Assembly (NCBI GenBank): GCA_005804885.1
Contig: SYOX01000077.1
Span: 1-32,123 of the forward strand
Direction: 5' to 3'
Origin: Pseudomonadota bacterium
GTDB lineage: Bacteria > Myxococcota_A > Bradymonadia > Bradymonadales > GCA-2716585
DNA length: 32,123 bases
The stretch's first letter is position 1, and every line of letters begins with the position of its first letter. Of this stretch, positions 6,965-15,000 are shown in pieces. The notes below the pieces were generated by a model. That model ran no database searches, was not told where the DNA came from, and saw nothing but the letters and a program-made list of their open reading frames with translations. The position numbers were made by a program, and so were the translations under genes.

Positions 6965-8563
6965 ATGGACACGATCAAGCCCGCCCCACTCTTCCCCGGC
7001 GACGACGACGAGCTGGACCTGCCCGTCCCCATGGCCGGCGCCGACCCCTCCAGGCTCGTCGTCTACAACACCCTCTCGCGCGCCAAGGAGCCCTTCACCC
7101 CACTCGTGCCGGGCAAGGTCTCCATGTACGTCTGCGGCGTGACCGTCTACGACTACTCCCACATCGGCCACGCCCGCACCTTCATCTCCTTTGACGTCAT
7201 CGCCCGGTACCTGCGCGCGCTCGGCCTCGAGCTGACCTTCGTGCGCAACCACACCGACGTCGACGACAAGATCATCCAGCGCGCCTCCGAGACCGACGAG
7301 GACCCCCTGGCGCTGGCCGCGCGCTTCATCGAGGCCCTCGATCAGGACATGGGCGCCCTCGGCGTCGCCCACGCCGACATCGAGCCCAAGGTCTCCGAGC
7401 ACATCCCCCAGATCATCGCCCTCATCGAGCAGCTCATCGACCGCGGCATGGCCTACAGCGTCGAGGGCGGCGACGTCCTCTACCGCGTCGAGCGCTTCGA
7501 GGACTACGGCAAGCTCTCCGGCCAGCGCCTCGACCAGCTCCGCTCCGGCGAGCGCGTCGCCACCGACCCCCGCAAGGAGAGCCCCTTCGACTTCGCCCTC
7601 TGGAAGGGCTCCAAGCCCGGCGAGCCCGCCTGGGACGCCCCCTGGGGCGCCGGCCGGCCCGGCTGGCACAACGAGTGCTCGGCCATGTCCATGTGCCACC
7701 TCGGCCAGACCTTCGACATCCACGCCGGCGGCAACGACCTCATCTTCCCCCACCCCGAGAACGAGATCGCCCAGTCCGAGGGCGCCACCGGCGCCCCCTT
7801 CTGCAAGGTCTGGCTCCACGGCGGCATGGTCAACGTCGTGCGCGAGGACCCGCAGGCCGACGACCCCGCCTCCGAGATCATCGAGAAGATGTCCAAGTCC
7901 CTCGGCAACTTCTGGACCATCCGCGACGTCATCAAGGTCTACGAGCCCGAGGTCGTGCGCTTCTTCATGCTCACCACCCACTACCGGCAGCCCATCACCT
8001 ACTCCGTCAAGATGATGGAGGAGGCCCACGCCCGCCTCGAGTACCTCTACAACACCCTCGACCGCATCAACGACGCCCTGGGCAAGATCGACAGCCTGCC
8101 CGACCACGGCAACCTCGTCTCGCCGGCCAACAAGCCCCTGGAGAGCTTCTTTGATCTCTTCCACGAGGCCATGTGCGACGACTTCAACTTCCCCTCCGCC
8201 CTCGTCCCCATCGGCGAGCTCGCCCGCGCCGCCAATGAGCTGACCAAGAACAAGAAGCGACCTGCCCCCGACGTCGCCTTCACCCTGGCCGCCGTCCGCT
8301 CCGCCCTCGTCCAGGCCGGCGAGGTCCTCGGCGTCCTCCAGCGCTACCCCTCGGAGGCGCTCGCGGCGCTGCGCGATCGCCGCGCCGACGCCCTCGGCAT
8401 CGACAAGGCCGCCGTCCAGGCCCGCATCCTCGACCGCACCCAGGCCCGCGCCGACCGCGACTGGGCGCTCGCCGACCAGATCCGCGACGAGCTCGCCGCC
8501 CAGAACATCGAGCTCATGGACGGCGCCGACACCACCGACTGGCGCATCGGCAAGGTCTCCTGA
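6965..8563 (+). CDS. cysS: Cysteine-tRNA ligase
   Basis: 532 residues. The class I synthetase motifs are HIGH (66-69) and KMSKS (308-312). The zinc ligands of the family are present: C57 in MYVCG, C238 in WHNEC, H263 and E267 in FPHPENE; the second His usual in PHHENE is Pro here, which is not a ligand position. The enzyme charges tRNA-Cys with cysteine in the cytoplasm. Compared with E. coli CysS it carries about 30 extra N-terminal residues, acidic and Pro-rich, before the conserved VVYNTLSR. The start is supported by AAGGAG six bases upstream, and no strong alternative start with a ribosome site lies inside. It is a single gene ending at a strong hairpin shared with the convergent acyl-CoA dehydrogenase. 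Confidence 0.97.
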   Translation: MDTIKPAPLFPGDDDELDLPVPMAGADPSRLVVYNTLSRAKEPFTPLVPGKVSMYVCGVTVYDYSHIGHARTFISFDVIARYLRALGLELTFVRNHTDVDDKIIQRASETDEDPLALAARFIEALDQDMGALGVAHADIEPKVSEHIPQIIALIEQLIDRGMAYSVEGGDVLYRVERFEDYGKLSGQRLDQLRSGERVATDPRKESPFDFALWKGSKPGEPAWDAPWGAGRPGWHNECSAMSMCHLGQTFDIHAGGNDLIFPHPENEIAQSEGATGAPFCKVWLHGGMVNVVREDPQADDPASEIIEKMSKSLGNFWTIRDVIKVYEPEVVRFFMLTTHYRQPITYSVKMMEEAHARLEYLYNTLDRINDALGKIDSLPDHGNLVSPANKPLESFFDLFHEAMCDDFNFPSALVPIGELARAANELTKNKKRPAPDVAFTLAAVRSALVQAGEVLGVLQRYPSEALAALRDRRADALGIDKAAVQARILDRTQARADRDWALADQIRDELAAQNIELMDGADTTDWRIGKVS

Positions 8564-8566
8564 CCC

Positions 8567-8620
8567 TGGAGCGCTGATGGGTTTGACTCCCGTCGGTCCC
8601 TCAAACCAATCAGCGCTCCA
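8567..8620. terminator. Long hairpin between cysS and acyl-CoA dehydrogenase
   Basis: TGGAGCGCTGAT (8567-8578) pairs perfectly with ATCAGCGCTCCA (8609-8620). After one mismatch GGTTTGA (8580-8586) pairs with TCAAACC (8601-8607), leaving a 14-base loop. It begins three bases after the cysS stop. There is no T-run on either side, so it may act as a 3'-end stabiliser or factor-assisted bidirectional terminator. Confidence 0.6.
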
Positions 8621-8622
8621 AA

Positions 8623-8658
8623 GCGCAAAAGGGCCGCCGAACCCGGCGACCCTTGCGC
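8623..8658. terminator. Second hairpin between the convergent genes
   Basis: GCGCAA-(AA)-GGG-C-CGCC (8623-8638) pairs with GGCG-A-CCCTTGCGC (8645-8658) with a two-base bulge and one mismatch. With the preceding hairpin it forms a tandem pair between the convergent stops. Confidence 0.45.
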
Positions 8659-8704
8659 GACCCCTGCGAGATCGTGACCCCGACCTCGCGCGTCGACAGC
8701 GCCT

Positions 8705-9859
8705 CTACTTGCCCGCGCCCCGCACGAAGATCTCCTTGGCGATGATCAGCCGCTGGATCTCGGACGTGCCTTCGTAGATCTGGAAGATCTTGGAATCCCT
8801 GAGCAACTTCTCCACCGGGTACTCCGTGTTGTAGCCGTAGCCGCCGAAGATCTGCACCGCCTCCAGCGCCGTCTTGACCGCCGTGTCGGCCGCGAAGCAC
8901 TTGGCATAGGAGGCCTCCAGCGTGTTGCGCTCGCCCCGATCCACCCGCCAGGCCGCCAGCCGAACCAGCCAGCGGGAGGCCTCGATGTCCTTGGCCATGT
9001 CCGCGATCTTGAAGCTGATGGCCTGGTAGGACGAGATCGGCTTGCCGAAGGTCTTGCGCTCCTGGGCGTAGCCGATGGCGTGCTCCATGGCCGAGCGCGC
9101 CAGGCCCACAGCGGCCGAGGCCACCACCGGCCGCGAGTGATCAAAGGCCGCCATGGCGAGCTGCCAGCCCCGGCCCTCGCCGCCGAGCCGGTTGCGCGCC
9201 GGCACGACGACCTCCTCGAAGGTGATCCCGCGCGTGTCGCTGGCCCGCTGCCCCAGGTTCTTCTCCTTGCGGCCCACCGTGATCCCGGGCGTGCTGGCCG
9301 GCACCACGAAGCCCGTCATCCCCTTGTGGCCCGCGTCCTTGTCCGTGTAGGCCAGCACGAAGTACCAGTCGGCCACCGAGCCGTTCGTGATCCACATCTT
9401 CGAGCCGTTGATCACGTAATCGTCGCCCACCTTCCGGGCCGTCGTCTTGATCCCCTGGACGTCCGAGCCCGCCCCCGGCTCCGTGACGCAGTAGGCCGCC
9501 AGGATCGGCGCCTCCGTCATCGGCCCCAGGAAGCGCTTGTTGATGTCGGCGTCGTCGGCCACGATCAGCGGACATTGCGCCAGCGTGTTGGCCTCCATCG
9601 CCGTGCCGATGCCCGTGCACCCCCACGCCGTCTCCTCGGCGATCATGCACCCTTCGAGCACCCCCAGCCCCAGACCCCCGTACTTCTCCGGGATGTGGGT
9701 GTTCATCAGGCCAAGCTCCCAGGCCTTCTTGAGCACCTCGCGGGGAAACTCCCCCGTCTGATCGTGGTGCTCTGCCGCAGGCCGCATCACCCGCGCGGCG
9801 AACTGGTGGGCTGTCTCCACGAGGAGCTGCTGCTCCTCCGTCAAGCTGAAGTCAATCAT
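8705..9859 (-). CDS. Acyl-CoA dehydrogenase, short/medium-chain type
   Basis: 384 residues, the usual family length. It has the N-terminal helical domain, the middle beta domain with TEPGAGSD (126-133) and NGSKMWITNG (151-160), and the C-terminal helical domain with RKTFGKPISSYQ. The catalytic base is E363 in QIYEGTSEIQR, the position used in medium- and short-chain dehydrogenases. It oxidises an acyl-CoA to the trans-2-enoyl-CoA with FAD, passing electrons to electron-transfer flavoprotein. Chain-length preference cannot be read from the sequence. The ATG at 9857-9859 has GGAGAA four bases upstream. No other beta-oxidation gene is adjacent, so it stands alone here. Confidence 0.95.
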   Translation of the reverse strand: MIDFSLTEEQQLLVETAHQFAARVMRPAAEHHDQTGEFPREVLKKAWELGLMNTHIPEKYGGLGLGVLEGCMIAEETAWGCTGIGTAMEANTLAQCPLIVADDADINKRFLGPMTEAPILAAYCVTEPGAGSDVQGIKTTARKVGDDYVINGSKMWITNGSVADWYFVLAYTDKDAGHKGMTGFVVPASTPGITVGRKEKNLGQRASDTRGITFEEVVVPARNRLGGEGRGWQLAMAAFDHSRPVVASAAVGLARSAMEHAIGYAQERKTFGKPISSYQAISFKIADMAKDIEASRWLVRLAAWRVDRGERNTLEASYAKCFAADTAVKTALEAVQIFGGYGYNTEYPVEKLLRDSKIFQIYEGTSEIQRLIIAKEIFVRGAGK

Positions 9860-10069
9860 GGTCTTCTCCGGTGATGGCCCTGAGCCTCAGGATGTCGCCC
9901 CGATGGCCTGACGCCTGGGAGCCCTCCTGTCGGCGGCGATTCTGGCGGGAAGTTGAGAAGGCCGTCAAGGCCGCGCCTGCCTCTCGCTGCCCTCGCTCAC
10001 GAAGCAGACCCTCCCCAAAGAAGCCCGGCTCGGGGCACGATCTGCCAAGTGCAACTCAGGGAGAGGGTG

Positions 10070-10075
10070 TATAGT
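10070..10075 (+). promoter_or_regulatory. Possible -10 element of the APC permease gene
   Basis: TATAGT at 10070-10075 is the best -10 match in the 296-bp gap before the permease gene. No convincing -35 is seen at the right distance. Confidence 0.3.
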
Positions 10076-10090
10076 GCCCTTCTTCGGACA

Positions 10091-10105
10091 GGCTTGCGAC
10101 AAGCC
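10091..10105 (+). other. Short leader hairpin upstream of the APC permease
   Basis: GGCTTG, loop CGA, CAAGCC form a six-base-pair stem in the presumed 5' leader, about 50 bases before the ATG. No T-run follows. It may be incidental. Confidence 0.3.
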
Positions 10106-10155
10106 CTTCGATCCCCTCAGGCGGTCCACAACGTCCCAACCAAGGGAAGGTAGTC

Positions 10156-12012
10156 ATGAGCACTCGCCAGAGCGCTTCCCCAAGCGACAAAAACACAGAT
10201 CCATTCGACTTCGCAGGGTGGGGTGTTTCAGAGAAGATATCCGATCTTGGCTCCGAGCCCATCGAGATGAGCTCCTTGATCCAGGCCGATCACAAGCTCG
10301 GACAGTGGAAGGCCACCGCGATCTGCGGCAATGACATCACCTCCAGCTGCCTCTACGTCTCGGCGCTGACGGTCATCGCGGCCGGCAAGTACGCCCCGCT
10401 GGCCCTCGTCATCGTCGCCGCCGTGCTCTACCTCTACCGAAAGGTCTACGCCGAGGTCGGCTCCGCCCTGCCCCTCAACGGGGGCACCTACACCGTCCTG
10501 CTCAACACCACCAACAAGACCGTGGCCGCTGGCGCCGCCGTCCTGACCATCCTGTCCTACATCGCCACCGCCGTGATCAGCGCCGGCGAGGCGATGCATT
10601 ACGCCCACAACCTGTGGGGCGGGCTGCCCGTGATCGCCGCCACCGTCGTCCTGCTGGGGCTCTTCGCCCTGCTCAACCTCATCGGCATCACCGAGTCGGC
10701 CGTGGTCGCGCTGGTCATCTTCCTCTTCCACATGAGCACCCTGACGCTGCTCACCGTCGTCGTCGGCGGCGCCGTCATCAACGACCCCTCCATCCTCCTG
10801 GCCAACCTCGCCGTCGAGCCCTCCGCAGGCGGCATCGCGATGGCCCTCTTCTTCGGCTTCGGCGCCGCCATGCTCGGCATCAGCGGCTTTGAGAGCTCGG
10901 CGAACTTCATCGAGGAGCAGGCCGAGGGCGTCTTCCCCCAGACCCTGCGCAACATGTGGCTGGCCGTCTCCATCTTCAACCCGCTGATGTGCCTGCTCGC
11001 CCTCGGGAGCATCCCCATGGATCAGTTCGGGGCTCACACGGAGGACCTGCTGGCCCACATGGGGCTCGTCTCGGCTGGCGACGCCTTCACCATCGGCGGC
11101 GTCTCGGCCGGCGTCATCGTCCAGAAGTGGGTCAGCGTCGACGCCGTCCTGGTCCTCTCTGGCGCCGTCCTGACCTCCTACGTCGGCGTCACCGGCCTCA
11201 TCCGCCGCATGACCCTGGATCGATGCCTCCCCGAGCTGCTCCTGGCCAAGAACAAGTGGAAGGAGACCAACCACTGGATCATCCTGGGCTTTTTCGCCCT
11301 GTGCACCTCGATCCTCTTCGTCACCCGAGGCGACGTCGCCGTCCTGGCCGGCGTCTACACCCTGTCCTTCTTGTGCGTGATGGCGCTCTTTGCGGTGGGC
11401 AACATGCTCCTCAAGATCCAGCGATCCAAGCTGCCGCGCGCCGTGCGCTCAAGCTGGCCGGGCGTCCTCACCGCGCTGATCGCCGTCCTGGTCGGCCTGA
11501 TCGCCAACCTCGAGGTCGAGCGGGTCGAGATCTTCCTCATCTACGTCGCCCTCGCCACCGCCGCCATCGGGGTGATGTTCCTGCGGCTGCGGATCCTCAG
11601 CGCCCTGCTGGCCATCTCCAAGTCGACCGTCGTCACCGTCCTGGAGACCATCGAGTCCATCACTTCCCGCGAGGTCATCTACTTCACCCGCGGCGACAAC
11701 CTCCCGACCCTCAACAGAGCCGTCCAGTACGTCCTGGCCAATGAGCAGACCCGCCACCTCAAGGTCATCCACGTCTTTGCCAAGGATGAGGATATTCCAC
11801 CTGATCTGGCCGGGCACCTGACCACCATCGACCACCTCTACCCGCAGCTCAGAGTGGACTTCCTGGCCGTCCAGGGGGTTTTCGGCCCCGATGTCATCGA
11901 GCGCCTTTCGCGACGCCTCAAGGTGCCCAAGAACTACATGTTCATCGGCACACCCGGGGACGCCTTCCCGCACAAGCTCGCCGAGCTCGGCGGCGTCAGG
12001 CTCATCCTCTGA
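10156..12012 (+). CDS. APC-superfamily amino-acid permease with soluble C-terminal domain
   Basis: 618 residues. A cytoplasmic N-terminal tail (1-50) precedes about twelve membrane helices (about 55-480). The first helix carries the unwound motif GNDI (58-61), and the sixth-helix region reads GFESSANFIEEQ (244-255), both typical of APC amino-acid/polyamine transporters. After the last helix, residues about 490-618 form a soluble alpha/beta domain resembling the cytoplasmic tails of related permeases (universal-stress-like), possibly regulatory. The substrate cannot be told. The ATG has AGGGAAGG five bases upstream. It is convergent with the giant lipoprotein gene, with only 19 bp between stops. 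Confidence 0.88.
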   Translation: MSTRQSASPSDKNTDPFDFAGWGVSEKISDLGSEPIEMSSLIQADHKLGQWKATAICGNDITSSCLYVSALTVIAAGKYAPLALVIVAAVLYLYRKVYAEVGSALPLNGGTYTVLLNTTNKTVAAGAAVLTILSYIATAVISAGEAMHYAHNLWGGLPVIAATVVLLGLFALLNLIGITESAVVALVIFLFHMSTLTLLTVVVGGAVINDPSILLANLAVEPSAGGIAMALFFGFGAAMLGISGFESSANFIEEQAEGVFPQTLRNMWLAVSIFNPLMCLLALGSIPMDQFGAHTEDLLAHMGLVSAGDAFTIGGVSAGVIVQKWVSVDAVLVLSGAVLTSYVGVTGLIRRMTLDRCLPELLLAKNKWKETNHWIILGFFALCTSILFVTRGDVAVLAGVYTLSFLCVMALFAVGNMLLKIQRSKLPRAVRSSWPGVLTALIAVLVGLIANLEVERVEIFLIYVALATAAIGVMFLRLRILSALLAISKSTVVTVLETIESITSREVIYFTRGDNLPTLNRAVQYVLANEQTRHLKVIHVFAKDEDIPPDLAGHLTTIDHLYPQLRVDFLAVQGVFGPDVIERLSRRLKVPKNYMFIGTPGDAFPHKLAELGGVRLIL

Positions 12013-12031
12013 TCGAGCGGCCCTGCCTCGG

Positions 12032-15000
12032 CTAGAAGGTCAACATCGTGGCCGTGTCCTGCGGGCTGAAGAAGTTGCCCAGGCCAGGGTTGTTGTTCAC
12101 CGTGCCGTTGGCGTCGCAGTACGTGAAGATCGACCCGCCCAGGCTCACCCGGAAGGCGTAGGAGTACGAGCCCTGCGCCGGCAGCGTCAAGATCGCCATG
12201 TACTCGTCGTCATTGCCCACCTGCACGTTGAAGCTCGCCTCCTGCCACGTCCACAGGTTCGGCACCAGCCCAGGATCGCTCCCCAGGGGCCCGAAGCCCA
12301 GCTGCGCGCTCACCAGATTCGAAGAGCCGCCGGGCTGGGTCAGGCCGTCCTCGAAGACCCGACCGAAGACCAGGACCTGCTCGCCGACCCCCCCCTCGAT
12401 CCCCGGGGCCCCGTCGACGTCAATCGGGAACTGGGTGTTGCAGAAGTCGACCGGCTCGTAGGTGTAGAAGGCCGGGACGAGCACGTCGCCGTCCGGCTGG
12501 CGCAGCAGCAGATCCACGATCCCCTGCCCCGGCGGCACCACGCAGCGCAGCCCCCCGAAGAAGATGTCGTCCTCGCACTCGGCCCGGTTGGTGCCGAAGA
12601 AGACCTCCGTGATGTCCGCCGGCGCGTTGAAGGCCGCCAGCGTCAGCGCGTTGCCGCCGGCCTCCGGCCCGCGGCGGCGGCCCTCTCTCACCTGGGCGTC
12701 GCCGAACTCGAAGCCCTCCGGCGGCAGCCCGAAGCAGCGCCCAGGCGTCGGCGCCGCCTGGATCGCCCACGACCCGCCCCGGCCGCCCTGGACGCCCAGC
12801 GGCCCCACGCCGCCCTCATCTCCGACGTTGAGCACCTCCTGACCGCCGCCCACGACCCGGTAGATCGACTGCCCAGGGACCGTATCGCCCACATCCGGAC
12901 TGAAGATGAACGCCTCGAAGGTGCCCAGGAAGTTATCGCCTTCCTGCACGAAGCCGCCGTAGACCACCGCGTCAAAGGGCACCGACCCTGCGTCGATGGC
13001 CCCGTTGTCCAGATCAAAGAGCGCCAGCCCATCGGCCCGGCCCCCTCTGTCGCCCGAGTTCTGGAGGTTGGGGTTGATGTGCAGCGGCGCGTCGATCTCC
13101 GGGTTGTGGTTCGCACCCTGGCTCAAGGGGCCGCCGACCACCACGCACTCGCCCGGCTGGATGACGAAGTCGGGCAGCGCCAGGGTCGCGCTGGCGAAGC
13201 TGCCGCCGCCGTAGCCCAGGCCGATCCGCGACAGGTTCACCGCGAAGGGGCCGCTGTTGTACAGCTCGATCCACTCGAGCCGATCGTCGCCGCCGACCGA
13301 GTCGTAGAAGACCTCCGAGAGACCCACGAAGACGGGCGCCGCGTCCAGGCCGATCGCCACGATGGCCGTCACCTCGCCCCTGTCCTGGCCCGTCGCCACC
13401 AGCCTGTAGCGCCTCGGCTCCAGGATCTGCTCCACGTCGAAGAAGCCCTCCGCGATCAGCCCGGGATTGATGTCGAAGGACTCCAGCACCTGGTCCTGAT
13501 CGTCGAGCCGCTCCAGCCTGAGCGACACCGCATTGCTGGTCAGCCAGAAGAGCGAGGTGCTGCCGAAGGGCAGGACCACCTCGCTGTTGGCGAAGTACTC
13601 GTCGATGGTGGCCGGCAAAGGCTCGTTGGAGATCGTCACCGACGCCTGGGCCGTGGCCTGCCCGCCGGGGTTGATCACCGTCAGCGTGAAGGTCGTCGTC
13701 AAGAAGACCTCCACCTGGACGTTGCCCTGAACCGAGGGCAGCTCCGCCACGTTCACGTCAAAGACGTTGCCCCGGCTGTCGACCCCCTGGATGCTGAAGC
13801 GCTGCGCCCCGCTGAGGGCCCAGTCCAACTGGACCGGCTCCCCGCTCAAGCTCTGCTCGGGCGTGGCGAAGAAGGCCACGACGGAGGGAGGCTCCACCGG
13901 CACGTTCAGCAACTCGCTGACCTGCTGGCCGCCCGGCCCCTCCACCGTCAACACGATCGACAGCGGCCCATCCACGCCTTCGAGAGCAAAGCCGCCAAAC
14001 CCGAAGAGGTCCAAATCCAGCGCGACCGGCTCGCCCTCGTTGATCGACACGCTCGCCGACAGCGCCCCCTCGGCCTGGAAGAAGACCGACAAAAAACCGT
14101 TGAAGGGCACGGGGTTGGGCGACGCGCCGAGGAAGACGATGTCCAGCGCGACGGGCCCAAGGGCGCTCGCCTCGGCCTGCCCCGCGCTGTTGAGCGCCAC
14201 CAGCCGGAAGGTCGTCGTCACCGGCAGGAACACGAAGATCTCGCCCAGGGTCGGATCCTGCCCCGAGACGTCCACGGAGAAATCGCCGAGGCCCTCGATC
14301 TCGGCCACGAGCGCGATCGAGGCCGCGTTGACCGTCTGCCACGAGACCCGCGCCTCGTGGCCCACCTCGCCGCGCTCGACCTCGACGACGAAGGACTCGA
14401 TCTGCGGCGCGCGCAGCGCGATCGTCACGGCCTCCTGGACCGAATCGCCCCCCAGCCCGAAGGCCCGGATCGTGACCGCGTGGGTGGCGTCGATGTCGAG
14501 CAATTCGAAGGTGCCCCTGCCGTCGGCGCCAAAGGCCACCGGGGCGGGCTCGCCCCCGTCCACCTGCACCTCGGCGCTGAGCGCCCCCTGGAGCCTGAAC
14601 GAGACCAGCGCCGCGCCGCCGAGATCCACCTGCGCGTCGCTCGCCGTCAGCTCCAGGATCTCCAGCGGGACCGCGACCGAGGCCTCGGCCTCATCCTGGC
14701 CGGCGTTGTTGGTCGCCACCAGCCGGTAGATCGTCGAGCGCGAGGGCACCAGCGTCAGCTCGCCGCCCTCCAGCCCCAGCAGGCCAATGTCGATCGCGAT
14801 GGGCGGCCCGTCGAAGCCCTCCAGCTCGGCGCTCAAGGCCAGCGAGGCCGCCCCGGTCACCGACCAGCTCAACACCACCTCGTCGTCGATCCCCGCCGAC
14901 TCCCGCGAGACCCCGAAGGCGTTGATCGTCGGCGGCAGCAGCGTCACCTCGACGAACTCGACCGCCGTGTCCTCGCCTGTCTGGACCTCCAGAGAGGCCG

